Shown piece by piece: positions 42,743 to 50,566 of a DNA stretch of 64,000 nt. This stretch comes from DASZFV01 sp036494575. GTDB lineage: Bacteria; Myxococcota_A; Polyangia; Fen-1088. Under the pieces are notes generated by a model. That model did not search any database, was not told where the DNA came from, and saw only the letters and a list, made by a program, of their open reading frames with translations. The position numbers and the translations under genes are program-made. The stretch is taken from assembly GCA_036494575.1 (NCBI GenBank), contig DASXOE010000080.1, forward strand, positions 7,634-71,633. Direction: 5' to 3'. Position 1 is the stretch's first letter. Every line of letters starts with the position of its first letter.

Positions 42743-44920
42743 TCAGAAGGTCATCGAATTCAGGTTGAAGCCGCCCGTCTCCTCGAACAGCTCCAGGATC
42801 TGCTGGCCGGCGGGCAGCGTGATGCTCGCCGTGACGGTCGTGTAGGTCTGCCAGCCGCCCGTGCCCGGGATGTTGATCGTGCCCGTGAGATTGGTCCCGG
42901 ACGGCGTCTGGAGGTGGATCCTGCCAGCCGTCGTGCCCACGGCCGCCATAGCCGCGACGCGGAACGAGACCGTGCGCGCTCCGGCCGTGGCGACGTTGAC
43001 CGTGTACTTGAGCCACTCGCCCGCGCTGGTCCAGCCGACGTCGAAGCCGCCGCCCGTGTCCGAGGTGGTCTCGATGTCGACGCCGTCCGTGCGGTCTTTT
43101 CCGCCCGAGTTCACGGCGTCGCTGTCGTGATAGGCGACGCCCTCGCCGCCGACGTCGTAATTTTCGATCTGGATGAGCCCCGGGATCGGGGCGGCGCTGC
43201 CGCCGAACGGCGCCTCGCCGGTGGGCGCGGCGGCGAACGAGACGAAATTGAAGTTGTAGCCGCCGCTGTCTTGAAAGACGGTGAGGACCTGTTGCCCTGC
43301 CGGCAGCGTGGCCGTGGCCTTCACTGTCGTCCAGGTCTGCCAGCCGCCCGTCCCCGGCACGGTGACCGTGCCCGTGAGGCTCGCGCCCGAAGCGTTTTGG
43401 AGGTGGAGCGTCCCGGCGTTCGTGCCGACGGCCGTGGCCGACGCCGTGCGGAACGAGACCGTGTACGCGCCCGCCGTCGCGACGTTGACCGTGTACCGAA
43501 ACCACTGTCCGGCCGATGTCCAACCGACGTTGGCGCCGCCGCCCGTATCGGTCGTGGTCTCGAGGTCGACGCCGTCGCTGCGATAGGCGTTGTCCGTGCC
43601 GTTGATTGACGTGACGTTGTAGGCGACGCCCTGACCGCCGGTGTCGTAGTTCTCGGCCTGCACCGTGCCGGGAATTGCGGCCGGCGTGCCGCCGAACGGT
43701 CCCTCCGACGGAGGCGCGACTCCAAAGAAGCTGAGGTTCACCGCGTTGGCGATGGCCTGCAGCCCGGCGTCGTTCGGGTGCAGGTGATCGCCCGAGTCGT
43801 ACGCCGGCAAAAACTTCGTCGGGTTGGCCGGATCGTGCGTGGCCACGTCCTGATCGACGACGCCGTCACACCCGCTGCTCGCGCCGCGGACGAAGGTGTT
43901 GATCTGTCCCCGCGAGGTTTCGCCGGTCGTCGTCCAGCCGCCCGCGCCCTGGAACGGCGTCAGCGTCGAGCACAAGAACTTGATGCCGGCCGTGTGCGCG
44001 CGGCTGATGAGCCCCGAGATCGCCGTGATGAGCTGGTCGCCCGTCGGTTGGGGGCTCGATCCGAGATCGTTGATCGGGTCGTCCGAGAAGATCACCCACT
44101 TGACGCCCGGTTGTGCCAGCACGTCCCGATTGAAACGGTTCGGCGCGCTCTGGCCGCCCGAGTCGGCGAGCAGGCGGTTGCCGTTGATGCCCTGGTTCAA
44201 CACGCCAACCACGGCGCCGGCGTTCACGAGCCGCACCGCGAGATCGTTCGGCCACCTCTTGTTAGCGTTACCGGAGGAGGCAAAACCGTCGGTGATGGAG
44301 GCACCGAGCGCCACGACGGCGCCGTTCGACGACGTGTTCGCGACGTCGAGGTTCACGAGGAAGTAGTAGCTGCCCGTCGTCGAGCCCGACACCGTCGCGC
44401 TGCCGCTGACGTCACCCGAGGCGATGTAGTTCGTCTGCGAGCCTTGCCCGTGGAACGTCGCCGCCCCCGTGCCCGTCGGCAGGTAGAAGCTCACCGCAAC
44501 GTCGGACAGCGCCGTCACGGCGAAGGCGATCGAGTCGCTGACGGCGAGGCCGCCGGCAGGGACGGTGACCGAGGACTGGCCGCCGAAGGTCACGACGCGG
44601 TCGCTGCTCGTCGAGATCGACGACCCCGACGTGCGCTGCGCGATGTGCACGTCGCTGAACTGCACGGACTGACTCCCGAAGACGTTGGAGAGCTGAATTC
44701 GCGCCGACGGGCCGGCGATGCTCGTGTGAACGATCTGTCGCAGAGTCTGCCCGCTGAACGTCGTTCCACTGCTTTGAGGAGAGACAGCCCAGGTTCCGGT
44801 CCACGCGGGCGCGAGCGCACCCTCGACGGTGGTGAATTGACTCGGTTCTCCGGGGAGCTCGGGCTCCGCCGCGCAACCCACACACACGAATGCCATCAAA
44901 AGAGCAGGGCGAAAGATCAT
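42743..44920 (-). CDS. GDSL/SGNH esterase lipoprotein with two tandem carbohydrate-binding modules
   Basis: A 725-aa lipoprotein (VCVGC, Cys16). Residues about 40-400 form an SGNH hydrolase: block I reads GASITDG (nucleophile Ser near residue 206), and block V has DHLHPNDAG with the catalytic Asp and His near 375. Block III reads DPINDLG, an unusual form. Two duplicated CBM6/35-type modules follow (about 405-565 and 575-725), each opening AxIPGxxQxENYD and containing GVDxET(T)xDTGGG and VGWTSAGxWxxYTVNVA. It should de-esterify polysaccharide at the cell surface. AGGAGG lies 9 bases before the ATG, and A+T-rich DNA lies upstream. Confidence 0.85.
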   Translation of the reverse strand: MIFRPALLMAFVCVGCAAEPELPGEPSQFTTVEGALAPAWTGTWAVSPQSSGTTFSGQTLRQIVHTSIAGPSARIQLSNVFGSQSVQFSDVHIAQRTSGSSISTSSDRVVTFGGQSSVTVPAGGLAVSDSIAFAVTALSDVAVSFYLPTGTGAATFHGQGSQTNYIASGDVSGSATVSGSTTGSYYFLVNLDVANTSSNGAVVALGASITDGFASSGNANKRWPNDLAVRLVNAGAVVGVLNQGINGNRLLADSGGQSAPNRFNRDVLAQPGVKWVIFSDDPINDLGSSPQPTGDQLITAISGLISRAHTAGIKFLCSTLTPFQGAGGWTTTGETSRGQINTFVRGASSGCDGVVDQDVATHDPANPTKFLPAYDSGDHLHPNDAGLQAIANAVNLSFFGVAPPSEGPFGGTPAAIPGTVQAENYDTGGQGVAYNVTSINGTDNAYRSDGVDLETTTDTGGGANVGWTSAGQWFRYTVNVATAGAYTVSFRTASATAVGTNAGTLHLQNASGASLTGTVTVPGTGGWQTWTTVKATATLPAGQQVLTVFQDSGGYNFNFVSFAAAPTGEAPFGGSAAPIPGLIQIENYDVGGEGVAYHDSDAVNSGGKDRTDGVDIETTSDTGGGFDVGWTSAGEWLKYTVNVATAGARTVSFRVAAMAAVGTTAGRIHLQTPSGTNLTGTINIPGTGGWQTYTTVTASITLPAGQQILELFEETGGFNLNSMTF

Positions 44921-45234
44921 GCTGTCCGTCCTCCTAGTTTCGTTACGTCCACGGGTTCGGGGAACGACGATATTGCCATAACTGCGTTTGAATTTGTGGT
45001 ACCGCTAACTCATTCATCAATGCCTAATGTAGCAACGCGTTGATCATTTCTAGACGCAGGGTGGCGTCCACGCAGCAAGATCAATGAGTTCCGCACGACG
45101 CGCGGGCAATGCACGCGACGCGACGCGCCCGAATCGGCTGCTTCGAATCCGTTGACGCCGGCCCGCGACGGTTTCTCATCCGGCGGAGCGCGCCGCCGCC
45201 TGCGGTTTCGTTTTCAGCGCTTAGACTGGTCGCG
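44921..45234. other. Intergenic region with A+T-rich patch
   Basis: The stretch about 44960-45055 is far richer in A+T than anything nearby. It probably holds the promoter of the GDSL esterase (minus strand). I cannot place -35/-10 boxes with confidence. No gene is visible here. Confidence 0.45.
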
Positions 45235-45430
45235 ATGGATTCGTCGATGCCTCCGTCCGCCACGGCGGATCTCGGCATGCTCCTCAAGGCGAAACGGCAA
45301 GAGCTGATCGATCGCTGGAGCGAGTCCGCGAGGCGCGCGAACACGACCGACCCCATCCCGCGCGGCGAGCTCATCGATCACATCCCGCGCTTCATCGACG
45401 AGCTCATCCTCGCTGTCGAACCTGCTCCAG
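45235..45430 (+). pseudogene. Truncated N-terminal module of a signalling protein
   Basis: From ATG 45235 the frame gives a helix-rich segment (LGMLLKAKRQELIDRWSESAR, PRGELIDHIPRFIDELI) like the N-terminal RsbRD-type module of myxobacterial sensor kinases. After about 62 codons the similarity stops and the frame runs on through unrelated sequence, including out-of-frame parts of the next genes. No kinase or STAS domain follows, so I read it as a truncated remnant. TAGACT ends 7 bases before the ATG with no ribosome site. The right boundary is approximate. Confidence 0.5.
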
Positions 45431-45570
45431 AACGCGACTACGCCCGGAAGCGGTGCGGTAGCGACCTCCGCGGCCCCGAGAGCGTAACGTTTCGGACAAT
45501 GCGGGCACCGATCGGTAACCGCAAGCCGACGTCACCCGCCGAGAGTGGCGGGGAGCGCCGCCAATCGAGG

Positions 45571-45586
45571 TGGCACGCTCCTCGCA
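45571..45586 (+). promoter_or_regulatory. Candidate sigma-54 promoter of the small membrane operon
   Basis: TGGCAC-N5-TCGCA keeps the invariant GG and GC with 10 bases between them; only one base departs from TTGC. Transcription would start near 45597, about 30 bases before ATG 45626 and just before its GGAGG site. Confidence 0.55.
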
Positions 45587-45625
45587 CATCGAAACGAGGC
45601 ACACACCCCAAACTCGGAGGTCCCC

Positions 45626-45775
45626 ATGTTTCTCGTTCTCGCCATTCTCTTCGCCATCGCCTGGATTGGTGGATTCACGATCCTGCACGTCAGCTCCGCG
45701 GCGATTCACCTCCTGCTCGTGGTCGCCATCATCAGCGCCATCGTCCATTTCGCGCGCGGGCGAAGCACGGTCTGA
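45626..45775 (+). CDS. Lmo0937-family (DUF5670-like) small membrane protein
   Basis: A 49-aa protein of two hydrophobic helices (FLVLAILFAIAWIGGFTIL and IHLLLVVAIISAIVHFA) joined by HVSSAA. Length and sequence fit the lmo0937/DUF5670 family, common beside stress genes and without known function. GGAGG lies five bases before the ATG. A sigma-54-like promoter lies about 40 bases upstream. Two more small genes follow on the same strand, the last a YtxH-type protein, so this looks like an envelope-stress operon. Confidence 0.85.
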   Translation: MFLVLAILFAIAWIGGFTILHVSSAAIHLLLVVAIISAIVHFARGRSTV

Positions 45776-45787
45776 CGGAGCAACACC

Positions 45788-46138
45788 ATGGCGCGCAATT
45801 CGGACAAGAACGGCCGCTCGGTGAATGGTCCAGCGAGCACCGACCTGGGCGAGAGACTGTTCTCCCCTTTGAGGACGGGTATGGAAGCGCTCGGCTCGGC
45901 CCTGGAGTTGGCGGCGCGCCAGACCACCGAGCGGCCTTTGCGCACGCTTTCATTGGCCGTAGGCGCCGGCTACGCCCTCGGCGGCGGAGTCTTTTCGCGG
46001 CTCACGGTGCGCCTCATCGGAATGGCGACCCGGCTCGCCCTGCGCGCGTCCTCGGCGTCGCTCGTCGCTTGGGGCGTCATCAGCGTCGTGAAGTCAGTGC
46101 CCGCGCAGAGCCCCATCGAAGTTTCGCGTTCGAGCTAG
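45788..46138 (+). CDS. Small hypothetical membrane-associated protein
   Basis: A 116-aa protein with a polar N-terminus and two weak hydrophobic segments (LSLAVGAGYALGGGVFSRL and LVAWGVISVVKSV). The Gly-rich GAGYALGGG helix resembles small membrane proteins that accompany DUF883/YqjD and YtxH genes, but I cannot name a family. It follows the Lmo0937-like gene by 12 bases and precedes the YtxH gene by 29, all in one direction. Confidence 0.65.
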   Translation: MARNSDKNGRSVNGPASTDLGERLFSPLRTGMEALGSALELAARQTTERPLRTLSLAVGAGYALGGGVFSRLTVRLIGMATRLALRASSASLVAWGVISVVKSVPAQSPIEVSRSS

Positions 46139-46167
46139 CTCCACAAATTTTCTCGAAGGAGACGCGC

Positions 46168-46425
46168 ATGCAATTCGCCGACATCACGGCCCTGACGAAG
46201 GATGACGTCCTCTCCGCCATCGGCCTCGCGACCAAGCGGACGGTGACGGCCCGGGTCCTCGAGGTGACCGGTGTCTTCGGCGCTGGCTTGCTGATCGGCA
46301 TCGCCGCCGGGATCCTCTTCGCTCCCAAGTCGGGCGCGGGAATGCGCGAAGAGCTCGGGGAGCGACTCCGTGGAGCGGCGAAACGCGTCGTGGACGGAAG
46401 CGACGCGGCGCAGGCTATTACCTGA
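46168..46425 (+). CDS. YtxH-domain protein
   Basis: An 85-aa protein with a helix GAGLLIGIAAGILFAPKSG followed by an amphipathic tail (REELGERLRGAAKRVVDG), the standard YtxH layout. The GILFAPxSG motif is diagnostic of the family. YtxH proteins are linked to general stress in Bacillus, though no mechanism is known. AAGGAGA lies about 8 bases before the ATG. It is the last gene of the small stress-type operon and converges on a lipoprotein gene. Confidence 0.85.
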   Translation: MQFADITALTKDDVLSAIGLATKRTVTARVLEVTGVFGAGLLIGIAAGILFAPKSGAGMREELGERLRGAAKRVVDGSDAAQAIT

Positions 46426-46437
46426 CTCAGCGGCGCG

Positions 46438-47451
46438 TCAGTAAGGGTCCGGCCAGCCCGCCGACGCCGCGTACTGGTGATAGTGGGACGTGATGGCGTC
46501 GACGTAAGCTTGCGCGCGGGCGTTGTAGCGCCCGCATCCACTGACCGCGCCCGTGCCGGAGTTGAACGCGCCGGCGGCCATCATGTTGTACTGGGCGGCC
46601 GTGCAACCCGGGTACTTCGCCTTCAGCGCCTCGAGGCTGTCGACGTCTGTCTTGATGCCCTCGTCCAGGTTGATCGTGGGATTGAAGACCGACGTCGCCC
46701 ACAACGGGGAGGTCGTGTCCTTCGTCAGGTTCGGGTGCCCGTTCGAAAGCAGCGCGCTCTTCGCCTCGCCGCAGGCGGGCGTCGTCTGGATCAATCCGAA
46801 CGATTTCGATTCGGCGTCGCTCCACCCCTGCATGATCCCGCACGGGCTGTCCGGGCTGACGGCGAACTCGTTGAAGCTCGATTCCTGCTGGATCTGCGAC
46901 TTGACGATCATCGGATCGGGCATGCCCCACTTCGTGCACTCCGCGAGCACGACGCAATCGTAGGCGTCGGTCTTGGCGTTGTTGGTCTTCAACGGATCTG
47001 ACGCGGGACAGCTCGTGCCCGAGGCGCCGGCGGCAGCCGTGCCGGCGGCGCCCGTGCCGGCGTCGGCGCCCGCGCGGCCGCCGTCGCGTCCCGCGCTCGC
47101 GCCTCCATCTCGGCCGCCGCCCGATGACGAGGACCCAGCCGCGCCGCCGTCAACCGACCTGCCCGCCGCTCCACCGGCACCCGCGCCGCCGGCGCCGGCC
47201 GTGCCCGCGCCGGCCGCGCCCGCTCCACCGGCCACGCCCGCCCCGCCCGGCGCCCCGGCTTCGCCGGCGCTGGGAGCCTGGCCCGAGGAGGCGATCCCCG
47301 CCACGCCGCCATGGCCGCTCGTCCCGCCCGCGCTGCCGCCTCGAGGAGCCGTGCTGGTGCCGTCGCAAGCGGCCACGACCGACGAAAACGACACCACGAG
47401 CAGCAGGCACGGAACGGCCCGAACGACGCGCGACGTCACAATGGTCTTCAT
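46438..47451 (-). CDS. Transglycosylase-like (SLT) lipoprotein with Gly/Ala linker
   Basis: A 337-aa lipoprotein with lipobox VVAAC (Cys29), a Gly/Ala-rich linker of about 120 residues, and a C-terminal domain with the lysozyme-like pattern of soluble lytic transglycosylases: IQQESSFNE with the likely catalytic Glu near residue 190, SFGLIQTTP, NPTINLDEGIK and AAGAFNSGTG. It should cut peptidoglycan, or a prey wall, from the outer-membrane or periplasmic face. The Cys content (about six in the domain) suggests disulfides. ATG 47451 gives a proper signal; no strong ribosome site is seen. Confidence 0.75.
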   Translation of the reverse strand: MKTIVTSRVVRAVPCLLLVVSFSSVVAACDGTSTAPRGGSAGGTSGHGGVAGIASSGQAPSAGEAGAPGGAGVAGGAGAAGAGTAGAGGAGAGGAAGRSVDGGAAGSSSSGGGRDGGASAGRDGGRAGADAGTGAAGTAAAGASGTSCPASDPLKTNNAKTDAYDCVVLAECTKWGMPDPMIVKSQIQQESSFNEFAVSPDSPCGIMQGWSDAESKSFGLIQTTPACGEAKSALLSNGHPNLTKDTTSPLWATSVFNPTINLDEGIKTDVDSLEALKAKYPGCTAAQYNMMAAGAFNSGTGAVSGCGRYNARAQAYVDAITSHYHQYAASAGWPDPY

Positions 47452-47577
47452 CAAGTATGTAGTCGCATGTCGCTCGGCAAACCGATCAGCTCGGCGCGGA
47501 ACGCGGGCCAGCGGGCCGGATCGACAGCGACGGGCGCGCAGTCGCCCGGGCACCGCTCGCGTACGCCTGACGTCTCC

Positions 47578-47961
47578 TCAGCAGTGGCGCTGGACGATCG
47601 CCAGGAGCTCGTCGATGGCGAAAGGCTTCCGAAGAACGGATTCGATCCCGGCCAGATCGAACGTCGCTGGCGCGCTCGCGGTCATTAGATATACGGGGAC
47701 GCTTGCCAGCACCGGGCAACGGAGCTTGTTCGCGAGGAATTCGGCGCCATTCATCACCGGCATCATGAAGTCGAGCAAGATGACCGCGGGCGGGGGCGCT
47801 TCGAGCAGGAAGTCGAGCGCCGCGCGGCCATCGGCGCTGGTCTTCACGGCGTGTCCGAAGTCGTCGAGGACGCTCGCGACGCTGTCGCGGATGCACGCGT
47901 CGTCTTCGACGACGAGAACGTAACCGCCTGTACAAGCCAAGGCCGTTATCCCCCAACCCAT
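47578..47961 (-). CDS. Single-domain response regulator
   Basis: A 127-aa CheY-like receiver with the acidic EDD at about 19-21, phosphoacceptor Asp in VILLDFMMPVMNG (about residue 64), the switch Thr in YLMTAS and the Lys in LRKPF. There is no output domain. ATG 47961 is the most likely start; the long frame to 48678 belongs to the decayed Cys-rich gene upstream. No kinase gene is adjacent. Confidence 0.83.
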   Translation of the reverse strand: MGWGITALACTGGYVLVVEDDACIRDSVASVLDDFGHAVKTSADGRAALDFLLEAPPPAVILLDFMMPVMNGAEFLANKLRCPVLASVPVYLMTASAPATFDLAGIESVLRKPFAIDELLAIVQRHC

Positions 47962-48080
47962 TGTCGACGATCTTGGCGAAGCGTCACTTGTTCGGCTCGC
48001 GGAAGCCGCTAAATACGGACTCGTCCCTGTAAGACGGCGGCGTACAGGGACGGGCTTCGAAGCTGAAAGAGCGCGGTGGC

Positions 48081-48537
48081 TCAGAACTGAGCGCACATCT
48101 GGAAGAAGCACGTCTCGTTGGGCTTGCAACACATCCCGCCGCGGGTGGTCTGTTGTCCCTTGCAATTGCCGCCGCCGCAGGTGCCGTTGCGGCATTGCTC
48201 GCCGCCCGAGCACTTGTGGCCGCAAGCGCCGCAGTCGTCGACGCTGCTGGAGACGGCGGTGCAAGGCGCCGTTGCACACGAGGTTCGGCGCCTGGCACTT
48301 GCAGACCTGCGCCACGCACGCCTCGCCAGCCTTGCACGAGGTGCCGCACGCGCCGCATTTGCCGAAGCTGCTGGCCAGGTTCACGCCGTTCTGGCCGCAC
48401 TTGGTTTCCCCGGCGGCGCACCCCGTCTGGCAGATGCCCGCGCTGCAGAACTGATTGCTCGGGCAAACCTTGCCGCACGCGCCGCAGTTCTTGGCATCGG
48501 AGTCGAGCGCGGTACAGGCGCCAGGCTCATGCGCGGT
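48081..48537 (-). pseudogene. Frameshifted Cys-rich (Stig1-like) protein gene
   Basis: The minus strand encodes repeated CGACGxxC units (CTALDSDAKNCGACGKVC, FGKCGACGTSC) up to LVCNGA. Reading then continues in another frame as CTAVSSSVDDCGACGHKC and ends FFQMCAQF at the stop at 48081. Removing one base near 48263 (the extra A of CAAGG on the plus strand) joins the two frames perfectly. The 5' part lacks a signal peptide or lipobox, so the gene is also cut short at its start. This is either a real pseudogene or a sequencing error plus misread start. Confidence 0.72.
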
Positions 48538-48677
48538 CCTATAGCCGGTAGCGAAACGTGTTGTCCACCACAATGCCTCGCTCGGGCGCCACCGACCGCC
48601 GATCGCGACGCGCCACGCGCGCGTCATTGTCGAAGACCATATTTCGCATCGGCCAAGGCGCTTGCTAGAAGGTGCCA

Positions 48678-49700
48678 ATGGGCCATTTCGACGAACAGCA
48701 CGCCACGCTCCTGTCGGAACCCGTGGGCGCGCTCGACCACACGCGCGGGCCTGAATCGACCGACGTCACGCTCGTCGAGTACGGCGATTTCGCCTGCCCG
48801 AGCTGCCGCGGCGCTTATGGCTTCGTCAAGAACCTCCTGGCGCAGCAGCCCGAGGTGCGCTTCACCTTTCGCGCCAACCCGCGCAGCCACCTCTTCCCCG
48901 ACGCCGAGCCGGCCGCCGAGGCCGCGGAGATCGCGGCGGCGCACGGCAAGTTCTGGGAGATGCACGATCGCCTCTTCGAAGGCGACGAGGGCGTGGCTCG
49001 CCCCCGCCTGGTCGCGCTCGCGCGCGAGCTCGGCCTCGACGTCGCGCTCTTCGAGCGCGATCTCGACGCGCGGGCGTTCCGCCAGGCGGTGCGCCTGCAA
49101 GAGGTCTCGGGGTGGCACAGCCACGTGCTGTCGACGCCGACGTTCTTCATCAACGGCGTGCGGTTCGACGACTCGCTCGAGCGGCTCCCGGAGGCCGTCT
49201 CCCGCGCCAAGCGGCGCGCCGAGCCGCTCCACCACGTCTTCCGGGCGGGGCACGTCCGCAGCTCCGAGAGTCGACGCGGCCAGCTCATCACCGTGGGCCC
49301 GCACGACCTCGTCTCGGATCTCCCCGCCGACGACGACGGCGCCGACTCCGGCCCCGGACCGTACGATCTGCTGCTCTCGGCGCTGGGCGCGTGCACGGCC
49401 ATGACCGTGCAGTGGACCGCGGAAAAGCACCGCCTCCCGCTCGACCACGTCGAGGTGCGCATGACCCAGTCCCGAACGCCCGCCGGGCACCTCTTCCGGC
49501 GCTCGATCACGCTCGCGGGCGACCTCAACGAGGCGCAACGCGTACAGCTCGAGCACGCCGCCGACGCCTGCCCCGTGGCGCGCACCCTCACGCACGGCAT
49601 CGCCATCGAGACGCGCGCGAGCGTCGACCGCAGCGTCGACGACGCGTCCGAGGGCAGCTTCCCGGCGAGCGATCCGCCGCCCTGGACGACCGGGCGATAG
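48678..49700 (+). CDS. DsbA-like thioredoxin / OsmC fusion protein
   Basis: A 340-aa fusion. Residues about 14-180 are a DsbA/FrnE-like thioredoxin fold with the active site C40-P-S-C43 and cis-Pro154 (STPTFF). Residues about 195-315 are an OsmC/Ohr fold with peroxidatic and resolving Cys at 239 (LSALGACTAMTV) and 298 (ADACPVART). The tail ends SEGSFPASDPPPW, a motif common in stress proteins. No signal peptide is seen, so it works in the cytoplasm. The natural reading is a peroxide reductase with its own disulfide-exchange partner. AGAAGG precedes ATG 48678, and TAGAAG ends 6 bases before it. Confidence 0.88.
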   Translation: MGHFDEQHATLLSEPVGALDHTRGPESTDVTLVEYGDFACPSCRGAYGFVKNLLAQQPEVRFTFRANPRSHLFPDAEPAAEAAEIAAAHGKFWEMHDRLFEGDEGVARPRLVALARELGLDVALFERDLDARAFRQAVRLQEVSGWHSHVLSTPTFFINGVRFDDSLERLPEAVSRAKRRAEPLHHVFRAGHVRSSESRRGQLITVGPHDLVSDLPADDDGADSGPGPYDLLLSALGACTAMTVQWTAEKHRLPLDHVEVRMTQSRTPAGHLFRRSITLAGDLNEAQRVQLEHAADACPVARTLTHGIAIETRASVDRSVDDASEGSFPASDPPPWTTGR

Positions 49701-49745
49701 CGGCGGTTCGACTCCGTCGAGGTCTTCTGCAACTATCGTCGAGCG

Positions 49746-50504
49746 ATGCAGGACCCGCGACGCGTCGGGCTCGGTTGGCCGCTTGTGATCCTCGTCGCCA
49801 GTCTGGGGGCCGGGTGCGGGCTGCCGCCGCGGTACGCCGGCGGGACGGGGGCCGCATGCGCAACGAGCGCGGACGGTGGCTTCTGTGCGCGCGGCCGACC
49901 GGTCCTCAAATGCGACGTGGCGAACGCGCGCGATCTGGGCGGCGTCCCGCTCGCGCCCAGCCGCACCGTCGCTTGCGGCGTCGTTCTGCGCGGGCCGTCG
50001 CTCGCCAACCTGTCGGCGGACGCGTGCGCCGACGTCGCGCGACTCGGCCTCGCGACGGTGGTCGACCTGCGCTCCGACGCGGAGCGTGTCGCGGCGCCCG
50101 ACGACGCGTGCGTCGGCGTACGCGCGGTCGCGGCACCTCTGCCCATCCCCTACGACGTGAGCCCGGCCGACTACCTCACCGACTTCGACACCGACGACTC
50201 GATCGCCAAGGTCTTCGACACTCTGGCCGACGCGGCGGCGTACCCGGTCTATCTTCATTGTACGTTCGGCCGCGACCGTACGGGCGTCGTCGCCGCGGCC
50301 GTTCTCCTCGCGCTCGGCGCCTCGCGCGATGACATCATGCAAGAATACGAGCTCTCGGCCCCGTCCGTCGGTGCCTTCCCGGACAGCTTGGCCGCGGTCC
50401 TCGACGAGATCGACGCGCGCGGTGGCATCGACGCGGCCCTCGCCACCAAAGGTGTGTCGGCTGCCGATCTCACGGCCCTCCGCCGGCGTGCCGCCGTTCC
50501 TTGA
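49746..50504 (+). CDS. Lipoprotein tyrosine-phosphatase-like enzyme
   Basis: A 252-aa lipoprotein (SLGAGC, Cys24) with a cysteine-based phosphatase domain of the Y_phosphatase3/atypical-lipid type. NARDLGG opens the fold, VVDLRSDAER is the general-acid region, and the P-loop HCTFGRDRTG holds C172 and R178 (CX5R). Such secreted enzymes act on phosphotyrosine, phosphoinositides or phosphosugars; which one is unknown. TATCGT ends 6 bases before ATG 49746 with no ribosome site. A Cys-rich lipoprotein gene follows. Confidence 0.82.
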   Translation: MQDPRRVGLGWPLVILVASLGAGCGLPPRYAGGTGAACATSADGGFCARGRPVLKCDVANARDLGGVPLAPSRTVACGVVLRGPSLANLSADACADVARLGLATVVDLRSDAERVAAPDDACVGVRAVAAPLPIPYDVSPADYLTDFDTDDSIAKVFDTLADAAAYPVYLHCTFGRDRTGVVAAAVLLALGASRDDIMQEYELSAPSVGAFPDSLAAVLDEIDARGGIDAALATKGVSAADLTALRRRAAVP

Positions 50505-50566
50505 GCTCGTACGACCCAGCCGGCTCACTGTCCCGAGGATGGTCCATACTCCCGCAGAGGTTGCCC

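Noticed and set aside
45431..46167. Continuous open frame linking the truncated kinase module to the YtxH gene
   Set aside because: The middle is out of frame with two well-supported small genes, and it has no domain of its own. The continuity is coincidental.
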